A stretch of 28,226 nucleotides of DNA from a virus, in IMG/VR virus record IMGVR_UViG_3300025127_000198, positions 1 through 28,226 of that record; one strand, 5' to 3'. Under the pieces are notes generated by a model. It ran no database searches, was not told where the DNA came from, and saw only the letters and a list, made by a program, of their open reading frames with translations. A program made the position numbers and the translations under genes. Positions 1 through 8,057 of the stretch are shown here, in pieces. Within the stretch, counting starts at the first letter, position 1. Each line of letters starts with the position of its first letter.

Positions 1-16
1 AGAGCCTTATATGGGG

Positions 17-2830
17 TTATACGCTTGGATCGGCAACAAGGCCGGTGTTATACATAACGGAACGCCCTCGCGTTGATTCGCGCTGTAGCATATTGACAAT
101 AAAATCTTTCGCGTCGGTTTCAATAAATCCTTTGACGCTCTTCTCGTCGATAGCTGAAACTGAAAAATTAAAATGGAAATTATTCCCACCGCTACCAACA
201 AACCCGCCGCGCATCCGAGAGGCAGGCGTGATGTTTACATGTTCTGGCCCTTGCTCCCCTGCTAAAAATAAAGTCGGCCCGCCGATCATGCCATTGTACC
301 CGTTGGCCGCTTCTGTTAAGTCGAGGCGACGCTCTGCCTCTGCGGTGATTCCCTCTTCAAATGTCCGTGCGCGTTCTGCGGCAGAAATATCGGCGACTTC
401 TTGTGTGATTAATGCCTCGCGGAGTTCGTCTTGAACTTTACGCAACTCTGCGGCGGGCAGATCATCGCCACGCCGCAGTTTGGGTATTAAGTTAAACAAT
501 AAAAGTCGGGCCGCTTCTTCGCTTAGTCCAAAATCAACTAATTGTTCGCCTAATTTACTAACACCTAAAAGATTTTTAACTTCCCCTTTGCGATTGTAAA
601 TCCCCTCCAAAGCCCCTTGAAACCCGCCTGTTTCGGCCAGTGCGCCGCTTGCCGCTTCAAACCCCTGTAGTATTGCCCCAAACGCGCCCGTCGCCCTCTG
701 AGCGGCAGAGGGGCCAGTATTGAATATGAGAGATGAGGCGGCTTGTGCTAACTTGCCGCCAACCACCGCCCCTATCGGGCCGCCAAGAATACCGCCGATC
801 GTTTGGCCCAAACTGGCAAACGAGCTTTCAAAATCTCCCGTACTAATGCCATCGACCATTGCATCTTGTAGAGATTTGCCGATTTCGGCCTTTTTGTCTC
901 CAAAGTTTTGTTTTAGTCTATCGGTTAAGGTATTGCTGACCTCTGTCCCAACAACGTCTATTTTGGGAACAAATCCCTCTTGTACTCCTTCGCCTAATTC
1001 CTCGCCAATCTTTTCGCCGTCATCTTTTGCCGACTCCTCTATTTTAGTGACCGATCCGTTGTATTTTTCAACAACCTCTTTCATTCCCTCGTCAACTAAA
1101 TGGCTTGCGGATTCGGCAGTGACAGCAATCGCGTTCGTTACGCGATTCGTGTCTTTTTCTAACTCCTCGCCCATTTCCGACGCATGACTTTTAATATTCG
1201 TCAACGATTGCCGAACGTCGGTTTGTACTTCTGCGTATCTCTCTTTGAATGTTTTCGGAGCGTCAACCGTTAGCGGCTCAAAGTCTATATTGTCAATCGT
1301 TAGGCCGATATGTTGACCTAACTCGTTGAATGTGTCGATTATTCCGTTGATTGATCCCGTAAACTTTTCTCCAATAAAGTTTACGCCTTCAATCAATGGC
1401 GTTTTTATAAAATCCCAAAACGCGAGAAATGCTTGCTTGAGCGGCGACCAGATTATCTTGCCCAACTCAATAATAATTCCATACATGCCGCCCTGACCAG
1501 AAGGGCCGACGGCGAAGTTGCTGACCAAGTTCATCGACGCGGTAAATATGCCGCCGAGGTTGCCTAAAAAGTTTTCTGCGAAGTCGGCGTTGTTGAGGAG
1601 TTCGTTTAATACATTGATTGCGGTATTTTTAAAACCGACAATTACGGCGAGCGCGTCAGAAAACATCTGACCGAAACCGCCGACGGATTTGACGAATTCG
1701 TTGGTGTTACTTACTGCCGGAAGTAGGAAGTCATTAATTAACGCGCTCGCCATCGGAACAATATTCTCGCCAACAGAAATCGCCATTTCAGACAAAGCTG
1801 ATTGCAACTGTCGAACCGCACCGTCAAACGATCCGAGCCGAACTTTTGCCATGTCTTCAGCAACGCCGCCCGACTCTTTTATTTTGGTATCTAACGCATT
1901 GAATGAGTCGATGCCCTGCGCCCGTAGCGCATTGATTGCCCTCGCCCCCTCCGTGCCGAATATCTCAAACGCCTGTTGCGTTGTGACCGACTTCTCGTCT
2001 AACTGTTCTAAAATGTCAACCATCGGGAGAATATTCCCGTTGGTATCCTTGAAGTTTAGACCAAGCCGCTCCGTTTCTTTTGCCGCCTCTTTCGACGGGT
2101 TAATCATTGCGCGGAGTGCTGAGTTAAGTGACGTACCGCCGATGCTACCTTGCAGACCCGCGTTAGCAAGTAAACCGAGCGAGGTCGTTACGTCGTCAAA
2201 CTCAACGCCCGCCGCCGACGCAGTAGGGCCAACCATCTTGAACGCCTCGCCTAACATCCCGACATCGGTATTTGAGTTGCGCGACGTTTGGGCGAGCTTG
2301 TCAACTACGCCATCCAATTCGTCGGCGGTCATACCCATACCGCTCATAATGTTCGACGCTATGTCTGCCGCCGCGCCTAACTCCATACCCGCGGCCGACG
2401 CGAGACTTAGCGTCGAGGGCAGTGCGTCCATGATGTCGTTGGTATCGAATCCGGCCATACCGAGGAACTGGATACCCTCGGCGGCTTCTTTCGCAGAGAA
2501 GGCCGTCGTTGCGCCCATGTCGCGGGCAAGTTCGCTTAATCCCTCCAGAGTTTCGCCGGTCGCGCCCGTAATAGCCGAAACGTCGGCCATCGATTGCTCA
2601 AACTCTCTCGCTTGATTAAACGCGCTCGTCAACCCTGCACCGACGGCGGCAATACCTGCCGTTGCCATCCCTGCCAGTGCAACCGTTGACGCTTTTATGC
2701 CGGAGAGAAACGACCCCTGCTTGTTTTCGTCAAATGTGTTTGAGGTTTCGTTTTGTATGTCGCGGAGCGGAGCCGAAAACTGGTCATTCAGTTTTATCGC
2801 TACCGTCAAATCCTGTCGAACTGCGGGCAT
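17..2830 (-). CDS. Tail tape measure protein
   Basis: A 937-aa protein that sets tail length and is threaded inside the tail tube. The N-terminal third reads as the TP901-type tape measure core: a Gly/Ala-rich hydrophobic stretch near residues 45-70, then conserved segments rich in FEQSMADVSAITGA-type and GTSLNSALRAM-type motifs. Further hydrophobic segments occur in the middle and near residues 725-750 (GGILGGPIGAVVGGKLAQA). By the family rule of about 0.15 nm per residue the tail would be roughly 140 nm, which fits a siphovirus. It follows the frameshifted assembly chaperone, the usual order, and its start overlaps the end of the frameshift extension by 47 nt. The stop at 17-19 lies almost at the window edge, so downstream minor tail genes are outside. 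Function is well supported; exact domain limits are not. Confidence 0.95.
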   Translation of the reverse strand: MPAVRQDLTVAIKLNDQFSAPLRDIQNETSNTFDENKQGSFLSGIKASTVALAGMATAGIAAVGAGLTSAFNQAREFEQSMADVSAITGATGETLEGLSELARDMGATTAFSAKEAAEGIQFLGMAGFDTNDIMDALPSTLSLASAAGMELGAAADIASNIMSGMGMTADELDGVVDKLAQTSRNSNTDVGMLGEAFKMVGPTASAAGVEFDDVTTSLGLLANAGLQGSIGGTSLNSALRAMINPSKEAAKETERLGLNFKDTNGNILPMVDILEQLDEKSVTTQQAFEIFGTEGARAINALRAQGIDSFNALDTKIKESGGVAEDMAKVRLGSFDGAVRQLQSALSEMAISVGENIVPMASALINDFLLPAVSNTNEFVKSVGGFGQMFSDALAVIVGFKNTAINVLNELLNNADFAENFLGNLGGIFTASMNLVSNFAVGPSGQGGMYGIIIELGKIIWSPLKQAFLAFWDFIKTPLIEGVNFIGEKFTGSINGIIDTFNELGQHIGLTIDNIDFEPLTVDAPKTFKERYAEVQTDVRQSLTNIKSHASEMGEELEKDTNRVTNAIAVTAESASHLVDEGMKEVVEKYNGSVTKIEESAKDDGEKIGEELGEGVQEGFVPKIDVVGTEVSNTLTDRLKQNFGDKKAEIGKSLQDAMVDGISTGDFESSFASLGQTIGGILGGPIGAVVGGKLAQAASSLIFNTGPSAAQRATGAFGAILQGFEAASGALAETGGFQGALEGIYNRKGEVKNLLGVSKLGEQLVDFGLSEEAARLLLFNLIPKLRRGDDLPAAELRKVQDELREALITQEVADISAAERARTFEEGITAEAERRLDLTEAANGYNGMIGGPTLFLAGEQGPEHVNITPASRMRGGFVGSGGNNFHFNFSVSAIDEKSVKGFIETDAKDFIVNMLQRESTRGRSVMYNTGLVADPSV

Positions 2831-3583
2831 TTTGTTCTCTCAAAATGGTTGCGGTTTCGTCTGCGATAACGTCGAAACCATTTTTTACAATGTGCGGCAT
2901 TTCTATAATATCGGCAAAGTCCATATGCCGCAAATAGCCGCCCTGTTGCACCGAGTGAGATACGTCGTGTATCTCGTATAAGGCGCGACTCAGATCGGTG
3001 ATGCGTAACGCAGGGCATCCCTTAAAAGCGACCTCGCCAAGTAAGCCGCCTCTGTCCTTGCCCGCAGGGTGCAAGCACCGCGAAGGCTTGCGCCGACCCA
3101 TACAGGCAACGCACCCTTTATCTACCCCGAAATAGAACCATCTGGCCGCGCCGCGTAGTTTTTTAATTCTTCGCCCGTAAGGTGCGCCGTTTCGCCCAAC
3201 ACTCTAATAATTTCCATAATGAGCGAATCTGTCTGTGACGAGGTGGTCGGGTTCGGAATGTTTAAAAATATTTCTACGGGGTCGGTCTTTTCTTCGCCAC
3301 CAAAAACAAAATTCTGAAACTTTCGCGTGTGCGTTGCAAACCGCTTAATTAATCGCAATACCTCAATCGGCATCTGCGTAATCGCTTCCCCATATTCGGG
3401 GTCGTTAATCCACCGCTTGAGTTGCTCGTCGCGCCATTCGTTGACCGTGTTCTCTGACTCCTCGTAAAGCGTATCAACAGGGCGCAAGCGTTTTATCTCA
3501 AGAGATAACTGCTCCGACTCTGGAAGGTCGCGGTTGCTTTTCCATGTCGGCGTATACTTAAACCAAGTTAATCCTAATTCCAT
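2784..3583 (-). CDS. Tail assembly chaperone, -1 frameshift (GT-like) form
   Basis: Predicted fusion made by slipping back one base at 3158-3164. Residues 1-142 are those of the short form (3583-3158); reading then resumes at 3158 in the -1 frame and runs without a stop to 2784, adding 124 residues for a total of about 266. The extension begins LRGAARWFYFGVDKGC and has clustered Cys/His residues (C-x2-C-x8-C-x-H). In lambda the T part recruits the major tail protein to the tape measure. The -1-frame ORF has an ATG at 3101 but no good ribosome-binding site, and its open frame extends upstream exactly to the slippery site. That is why I treat it as an extension rather than a gene. Confidence 0.8.
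3122..3583 (-). CDS. Tail assembly chaperone, short (G-like) form
   Basis: A 153-aa protein between the major tail protein and the tape measure, the position of lambda gpG. The frame is open up to 3652, but that extension starts with GTG inside an intergenic hairpin. The ATG at 3583 has an AGAGG site 6 nt upstream and gives a typical chaperone start (MELGLTWFKYTPTWKSNRDL). The body is mixed alpha-helical and charged. Near the 3' end the codons TTA AAA AAC form a perfect A-AAA-AAC slippery heptamer, after which the zero frame ends at 3122 while the -1 frame stays open. By analogy with lambda, this abundant short form would coat the tape measure before tube polymerisation. Confidence 0.85.
   Translation of the reverse strand: MELGLTWFKYTPTWKSNRDLPESEQLSLEIKRLRPVDTLYEESENTVNEWRDEQLKRWINDPEYGEAITQMPIEVLRLIKRFATHTRKFQNFVFGGEEKTDPVEIFLNIPNPTTSSQTDSLIMEIIRVLGETAHLTGEELKNYAARPDGSISG
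3158..3164 (-). promoter_or_regulatory. -1 ribosomal frameshift slippery site
   Basis: On the minus strand the heptamer is A AAA AAC, read in the zero frame as (TT)A AAA AAC. This matches the X XXY YYZ rule for -1 frameshifting exactly. It lies 12 codons before the chaperone stop and just upstream of the open -1 frame. The G/C-rich sequence that follows (CTACGCGGCGCGGCC) could form a stimulatory structure, though I have not defined one. Confidence 0.85.
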
Positions 3584-3604
3584 GTTTTTCCTCTTTGCGT
3601 CAGA

Positions 3605-3661
3605 GGATAGGGTGCTTTTCTCATCGGTTGAGAGGGGTGACGCAATCCCCACACCCTATCC
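3605..3661 (-). other. Long hairpin between major tail and chaperone genes
   Basis: A perfect 10-bp inverted repeat (GGATAGGGTG / CACCCTATCC) brackets the intergenic space, with a nested GGGG/CCCC hairpin inside it. No U-tract follows on the transcribed strand, so it is unlikely to be a classical terminator. It may lower expression of the chaperone and tape measure relative to the abundant tail-tube protein, or protect the 3' end of the upstream message. Confidence 0.5.
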
Positions 3662-3676
3662 AAGAGTGCGTCGAAA

Positions 3677-4816
3677 TCAATCAAATACGAGCGTCACCTC
3701 ATCCTCGCCGCTTGAGCTTGCCAGAGCGACAAAGTTGACACTATAACGGATCATGTCCGCGTCTGGCGAGTCGCGTTGCGTTGGGTCAAGTTCGGTCACG
3801 TTGCAGTTGATCTTCATGCGCTTGCCGGTGGTATCGCCGATAGTAAAAAGCAAATCCTTCTGGACGTTGCGACGGAACTCGTTGAAAAGATTCACCTCAT
3901 CCTTGCGAACCAAAAAGTCGAGCGAGCCGGTGACTTCGCGGTAAGCCGGAACCGTTACGTCTGCCGCCGAACTGCTCCCGTATTCGGTATTGAGTAAGTC
4001 AATACCCGTATTGATCGACAGGCTACCGCCTAAATGCGTGATAGATGTCGAGCCGTTATCAAGCGACAGCGTTCCCGCCGTGCCAAACAACGGATCGCCT
4101 GCGAGCGTTGGCGATGGCGTAAACGGCTTGACTACATCGTTGTCAGACCAAGAAGACGAGGCAATTGTCAACGTGTTGGTCGAGTAATTGACAGCGGTGA
4201 CTTGCACGTTGTCGGTGCTTCCAACGCTAATGACCGAAAACGGTGAGAAGAAATCGGCATCGTCAACGACTAACGCGGTTGCGCTACTACCTGCCCCACT
4301 CGCCAAACTGTTCCCTGTCTGGATATAGTCCTTGCCGATACCGCTCGCCGTCCATGTAGCATATGAATCGCCCGACCAATTGAAGGTTAAGTTTTGAATG
4401 ACCGCACCAAAAACGCCTTCCGAAAGGTCGGAAGTTTTGCGGTAGATGCTCGCCGACAACGCGGTCGGGTCTTTTAGCAAGCTATACGTCACCGAAGAAC
4501 CGCCGCTTACCGTTTCCGTTCCGAGTGCGTGCTTTAAAAACAGACCGATGTCCGGCGCAGTTCCGGCAGAACCCGAAGGCCGCAAGATGCCCGATGCGCT
4601 GAATGGTTGCACCGGCGTTCTTGTGATTGTTCGCTCTACGCGGCTTCGCGTGTCGCGTCGGTCGTTAGGCATTTCACGCCCAACAGGTGCGCCCATCGTT
4701 ATTGACGTAGCGCGAAACGCATCCGTCGCGGCAGGCTTGACCGCTGTTCCATAGCTTGACTCGGCAACGATAAAGCCGACTAAGTCCGAGCCGTACGAAA
4801 AATTATCAACTCCCAT
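3677..4816 (-). CDS. Major tail (tube) protein
   Basis: A 379-aa Ser/Thr/Gly-rich, beta-strand-rich protein just upstream of the tail assembly chaperone, the usual place of the tail-tube subunit. The C-terminal half has the pattern of phage tube proteins (repeated short beta strands ending in RYSVNFVALASSSGEDEVTLVFD). Residues about 172-233 form a compact beta module (GSSATALVVDDADFF onward) resembling one in the capsid protein and one in the connector; see findings. ATG start preceded by ACAGGAGACAAAAA. The upstream gene's TAA stop forms the start of that leader, so the two are translationally close. The same leader occurs before the gene at 26326. Confidence 0.85.
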   Translation of the reverse strand: MGVDNFSYGSDLVGFIVAESSYGTAVKPAATDAFRATSITMGAPVGREMPNDRRDTRSRVERTITRTPVQPFSASGILRPSGSAGTAPDIGLFLKHALGTETVSGGSSVTYSLLKDPTALSASIYRKTSDLSEGVFGAVIQNLTFNWSGDSYATWTASGIGKDYIQTGNSLASGAGSSATALVVDDADFFSPFSVISVGSTDNVQVTAVNYSTNTLTIASSSWSDNDVVKPFTPSPTLAGDPLFGTAGTLSLDNGSTSITHLGGSLSINTGIDLLNTEYGSSSAADVTVPAYREVTGSLDFLVRKDEVNLFNEFRRNVQKDLLFTIGDTTGKRMKINCNVTELDPTQRDSPDADMIRYSVNFVALASSSGEDEVTLVFD

Positions 4817-4831
4817 TTTTTTGTCTCCTGT

Positions 4832-5308
4832 TTAGGAAGTGTAAACTAACAATTGCATTTCGGCTCGTTGCTGAAAAGTCGAACCATCCGCGCCGATTTC
4901 GCTCGCGTCAATACGTTCTAAAAAAACTTGATCCACTGCATCGCTTAGAGTCGATTTATTGATCAACTCTTGCACCGCCCGACAGGTGCGCCATAGTCGG
5001 ATTGTTATCATCTCCGTACCGGAGTAGGTCGCCGAGGATTGACTCGTTGTGACAATGACCTCGATGCTTATATAATGCAGTTGCCGTTGATCGGGCGAGT
5101 TGACCGCCTCGGTCGATGTCGGAACAATTACGAGGTTTACGTTGGCCGGATAATTTTCTTGCGGCGACCGCCAGAAATAGTCAACGCCGTCAAGCGTTAT
5201 CCCGTCACCATACGAAGTATCCAATGCGGCGAGCTTGGCCGTCATTCCGGCCTGTAAGGTCGTTATGAGCGAGTTAGCCGCGTCTTGTGGGTTTATCGTT
5301 CCCGCCAT
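4832..5308 (-). CDS. Tail terminator candidate (minor tail protein)
   Basis: A 158-aa protein between the tail completion gene and the major tail protein. That is the position of the tail terminator (lambda gpU-like) in siphoviruses. The N-terminus is helical and the middle contains a beta-rich segment with VNLVIVPTSTEAVNSP and HYISIEVIVTT, compatible with the terminator fold, but no diagnostic motif can be named. It overlaps the upstream gene by 16 nt and is separated by only 15 nt from the major tail gene, so it belongs to the same transcript. The assignment rests mainly on gene order and length. Confidence 0.6.
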   Translation of the reverse strand: MAGTINPQDAANSLITTLQAGMTAKLAALDTSYGDGITLDGVDYFWRSPQENYPANVNLVIVPTSTEAVNSPDQRQLHYISIEVIVTTSQSSATYSGTEMITIRLWRTCRAVQELINKSTLSDAVDQVFLERIDASEIGADGSTFQQRAEMQLLVYTS

Positions 5309-5784
5309 CGGGTCGAACCTTTCATCGCCTTCTCAACGTCTTTTCTCATTTCCTTCGCCCAATCGTTGACGAGTCCTTGATCGACTTTGACAAACGGTCG
5401 GGCGGGCATTTTCTTCGTTCCGTACTGGTGAAACTTCGCATATTTAATTCTTGTGCCTATGATTAACTGACGACCGCCTGCCCTATTGAAAACCATCTGA
5501 CGGCTCGACTCGTTTGTCAGTGAGTCGCGGAGATGGCCGCGTAAAACAAGCAACGGGCGGTTTGGAAAATGGCGATTTTTCCAAGCGGCATATTTTTTAT
5601 TCAAATTAGGCCAATCGTAGCCGATACTTTTGCCCTTACTTGTAAACGCTTTGTCGATGCGCTCTGTCCAATTTCTTTTTATACGCAACGCCGCGCCGCC
5701 GTCAAAGGGACGTTCTCCCCATTCGCGGAGTTCGCCCTCAACGCCCTCTAATTTTTCCAAGCCTGCGACGCGAATTTCAATCAT
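5293..5784 (-). CDS. Tail completion / virion morphogenesis protein (Mu gpG / P2 gpS-like)
   Basis: A 163-aa basic protein. The stretch YAKFHQYGTKKMPARPFVKV is the signature of the phage virion morphogenesis family (Mu gpG, P2 gpS; also like HK97 gp10 proteins), in which HQxG and MPARPF are conserved. These proteins act at the head-tail joining or tail completion step. The segment around LLVLRGHLRDSL is also typical. It starts by ATGA overlap with the small gene upstream and overlaps the terminator candidate downstream. Family is well supported; whether it acts on the head or tail side is not decided by sequence. Confidence 0.8.
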   Translation of the reverse strand: MIEIRVAGLEKLEGVEGELREWGERPFDGGAALRIKRNWTERIDKAFTSKGKSIGYDWPNLNKKYAAWKNRHFPNRPLLVLRGHLRDSLTNESSRQMVFNRAGGRQLIIGTRIKYAKFHQYGTKKMPARPFVKVDQGLVNDWAKEMRKDVEKAMKGSTRWRER

Positions 5785-6029
5785 TCGGCTTTTTCTTTAG
5801 CCTTTTTTACTGCGGCTTTTTTTGGCGCAGGCTCGCCGGTCAGCGCGTCAATCGCGGCTTGTATGTTGGCCTGTTTTTGGTTCATCTGCTCAACATATCC
5901 CGCGCCCTCTGCGGGAACTTTTGCGGTTTCGTCAATCGCCACTTGTATTTTTTCTATACCCTCGGCATCGGGGCGAACGCCTGCCGGTAAGATTGCGCTT
6001 GCAATATCGGCGACAGTAGGTTTCGACAT
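5781..6029 (-). CDS. Small Ala/Lys-rich virion-region protein
   Basis: An 82-aa protein of unknown function. The N-terminal part is helical and acidic (around EGIEKIQVAIDETAKVPAEGAGYVEQMNQKQANIQAAIDAL is predicted coiled or helical in character), and the C-terminus is a lysine/alanine tail (PKKAAVKKAKEKAE). A GGAGTTAAAG site precedes the ATG; the upstream gene's stop codon is embedded in this ribosome-binding site, so translation is likely coupled. It lies between the head-tail connector and the tail completion gene. I recognise no family. Confidence 0.75.
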   Translation of the reverse strand: MSKPTVADIASAILPAGVRPDAEGIEKIQVAIDETAKVPAEGAGYVEQMNQKQANIQAAIDALTGEPAPKKAAVKKAKEKAE

Positions 6030-6033
6030 TTCT

Positions 6034-6720
6034 TTAACTCCTTAACAGTGACAGCGAACCGCCTGCTGATTCGCGCTCTATATCTGCGGACGGAATATCA
6101 TATAGACCGTTCCGAATGTTGTCCATTATTCGGTTTCTCTCGACAATAAGCGGCTCAAGAAGTTCGTCCGTCCCTGTAGCCGATGAGCTATAAGCGGCGC
6201 GTTGTGTTCGTATCGCCGACATAGTAGCGTTTAACGTCTTGAGAATATTTGATGCGTCAGAGCAGGCGTTATAAGTGATTTGCGTGTTTGCGTCGGCCTT
6301 TAATTCTATAAACGGAACAATCTCGACAACAATCTCGCCGTCAGTGTTGACTATATCATCATCAATAATCATATACCGTTGATTGTCGCCTTGTATTTTT
6401 ATAAAGTCACCGCGTCGAACCGATCCGACGAGCGTTCCCGTCGATGCCTTCAGCGACAAAATCGTGTCCATCAAGTCGGCGGTTTCTTTCAAAACAATTT
6501 GACCGCCGCCCGACTTTGCTAATTGCCCGCCCTGTGGAGCAACCGGCGCGGCATATCCGCGACCGCGCAAAATGCCGTTGATCTCGCTGAAATCTTGCGT
6601 GATAAATCCCTCGACCTCGGTGCTTGACGGGTCGCTGTTTGTGTCAATGGTGAACTGCTGAACCATTGCCTGCACATCGGCAAGTTCACAATACCCATCT
6701 GTCGATAGATCAATCGCCAC
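6034..6720 (-). CDS. Head-tail connector / adaptor candidate
   Basis: A 228-aa protein with a GTG start that overlaps the end of the 57-aa gene by 11 nt. Its N-terminus (CELADVQAMVQQFTID, then EVEGFITQDFSEINGILRGRGY) has the short helical arrangement of head-completion or adaptor proteins (gp6/DUF1320-like), which sit on the portal. The middle, residues about 92-150, is a beta segment (VRRGDFIKIQGDNQRYMIID onward) resembling modules in the capsid and major tail proteins. The C-terminus is helical with ERNRIMDNIRNGLYDIP. Position between capsid and tail completion genes supports a connector role, but the call is by context. Confidence 0.6.
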   Translation of the reverse strand: MAIDLSTDGYCELADVQAMVQQFTIDTNSDPSSTEVEGFITQDFSEINGILRGRGYAAPVAPQGGQLAKSGGGQIVLKETADLMDTILSLKASTGTLVGSVRRGDFIKIQGDNQRYMIIDDDIVNTDGEIVVEIVPFIELKADANTQITYNACSDASNILKTLNATMSAIRTQRAAYSSSATGTDELLEPLIVERNRIMDNIRNGLYDIPSADIERESAGGSLSLLRS

Positions 6721-6883
6721 TTGTCACCTCAGAAGTTGCCTTGCGCTTTTTGGTTGATCGCTTGGCTTTTGCTTTTGGTTTCGCCTCGTCGAATAATTCC
6801 ATTGTTGCCTCGTCAAAATCGGAGGCGTTGACGATAGCGAACCCGTCGGCGTGTTTGATTTTTATCGTTTTTATTTCTGGCAT
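6710..6883 (-). CDS. 57-aa protein downstream of the capsid gene
   Basis: A small ORF of 57 residues starting MPEIKTIKIKHADGF and ending in a Lys/Ala-rich tail. Small proteins with an 'I-K-H-A-D-G-F-A-I-V-N-A-S-D-F-D' type start are common just after the capsid gene in siphophages and Mu-like phages, with no proven function. The start lies 55 nt after the capsid stop, beyond a strong hairpin. The end overlaps the GTG start of the connector gene, which suggests translational coupling. The coding frame is clean, with a charged C-terminal tail, so I consider it real. Confidence 0.75.
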   Translation of the reverse strand: MPEIKTIKIKHADGFAIVNASDFDEATMELFDEAKPKAKAKRSTKKRKATSEVTSGD

Positions 6884-6900
6884 ATTTACCTAATCGGTTA

Positions 6901-6930
6901 ATGGGGCAAGGGATCGCTCCCCTGCCCCAT
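6901..6930 (-). other. GNRA-capped hairpin after the capsid gene
   Basis: A 30-nt inverted repeat with a 13-bp stem (one G-U pair in the transcript) and the tetraloop GCGA on the minus-strand RNA. It starts 9 nt after the capsid stop codon. No U-tract follows, so I read it as a 3'-end stabiliser or partial attenuator that raises capsid mRNA relative to downstream genes. Confidence 0.7.
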
Positions 6931-6938
6931 CGACAAAA

Positions 6939-8057
6939 CTATCCAAGAATACGAACGGCCAACTCTGGACGCAGTAGCGTCGCGCCATAGAGAATATCGT
7001 ATTCAAACTTCCACTGCTTTTCTTGGCGCGTCACTTCCAAGCGCATCGTCAAGCCTGTTTTCTCGTCCGTGACTTGTCTCATCATTTCCGAGTTCATGCT
7101 CGCGTCCATCAACGGGGCCATAGCGAAACCGAAAGCGTTGCGCTGAAAGCCGAGGTTGACAACGTGAGATGCGGCGAAAGTAATCGCGGCGTTGTCAGCA
7201 ACAGCCGCGTCCAGAGCGGGAGCAAACGTCAAGTTGCCGCCCGCAAAAGAAGAAACAACAAACTGCTGAGAGGAACCGGCGATGGTAAAGATGTCGCCTT
7301 CGACGGGGTTGTTGCTACCTGTGTCGATCCCGATGGTCGTATCGCCTGCGGCGGTTGACGCATCGTTGACCAACCAACTCGTCGGCGTTCCGTTGGCGTT
7401 GGTGAACGTGGGAATGTTCTGGTCGAGGTTCCAAGACGCGCCGAGCGCATAACCGATGTCACCGGCTATAATTCCCTCGGTCGATCCGCGGTAGGAAGCG
7501 TCTTGCAGAGCGCGGTTGTTAAGAGCATTTCCTTCGGCATCTGCGTCCAGAGCAACGGCACGATCTTCCAACGGTGCTTTAAACTCGTTGAGCTTTGCCC
7601 GTGCGCCGGTTGTCCAAGCGTTGAGGTTCGACGCGAAAGGCGTTGTGCCTGCCGTGCCTGCCTGCGAGTATACGCCCTTATACAAGCCGAGAATATAGCT
7701 GTCCACGTTGTTAGCTAACGAACGGACGGCCTCGTCGCCCTGTAGGGTCTGGAATGCGTCAACGTCGATCTGCGTGATCTGCTGATCGGTGAGAAAGAAA
7801 CCGGCCTTGTACCACTGGTTGAGAGAAATGGTCTTGCTCGTCAAGGTGGTATCGCCTGCCGCCGCAGAGGTGTTGCTCGTAGAAACTGCGGACGCGCTAA
7901 TTTCTGCGCCGACGGGGACGGTAATGGTATCGCCACGGTCGCGGGCGACATTGCTATAGGTCGAGTTGACCAAGCGGGGCATGACAGCGTTCTCGCGCAA
8001 AACTTCCAAGCCTCGCGCAATCAGCTTATCGACAAGAGGTGTTACTGTATTTGCCAT
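6939..8057 (-). CDS. Major capsid protein (P22 coat-like)
   Basis: A 372-aa protein that builds the head shell. It resembles the P22 coat (gene 5) family: the N-terminus has the pattern of an N-arm followed by VARDRGDTITVPVGAEI, then a helix-rich spine (GDEAVRSLANNVDSYILGLYKGVY). A beta-rich insertion at about residues 236-297 contains GDIFTIAGSSQQFVV, comparable with the domain inserted in P22-type coats, and is followed by the conserved region HVVNLGFQRNAFGFAMAPL. The length is normal for the HK97 fold without a large prohead protease region. No protease gene is visible upstream; a separate scaffold is. The start has an excellent AAGGAG site within a 129-nt structured leader. Confidence 0.92.
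   Translation of the reverse strand: MANTVTPLVDKLIARGLEVLRENAVMPRLVNSTYSNVARDRGDTITVPVGAEISASAVSTSNTSAAAGDTTLTSKTISLNQWYKAGFFLTDQQITQIDVDAFQTLQGDEAVRSLANNVDSYILGLYKGVYSQAGTAGTTPFASNLNAWTTGARAKLNEFKAPLEDRAVALDADAEGNALNNRALQDASYRGSTEGIIAGDIGYALGASWNLDQNIPTFTNANGTPTSWLVNDASTAAGDTTIGIDTGSNNPVEGDIFTIAGSSQQFVVSSFAGGNLTFAPALDAAVADNAAITFAASHVVNLGFQRNAFGFAMAPLMDASMNSEMMRQVTDEKTGLTMRLEVTRQEKQWKFEYDILYGATLLRPELAVRILG

Noticed and set aside
1689-2615. Long plus-strand open frame (308 codons) inside the tape measure gene
   Set aside because: It is antisense to a clearly coding minus-strand gene, with no ribosome-binding site and a low-complexity Ser/Pro/Ala composition typical of a shadow frame.
2784-3101. 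Independent 105-aa gene between chaperone and tape measure
   Set aside because: Its start lacks a good Shine-Dalgarno and its frame is open back to the slippery site, so it is better explained as the -1 frameshift extension.
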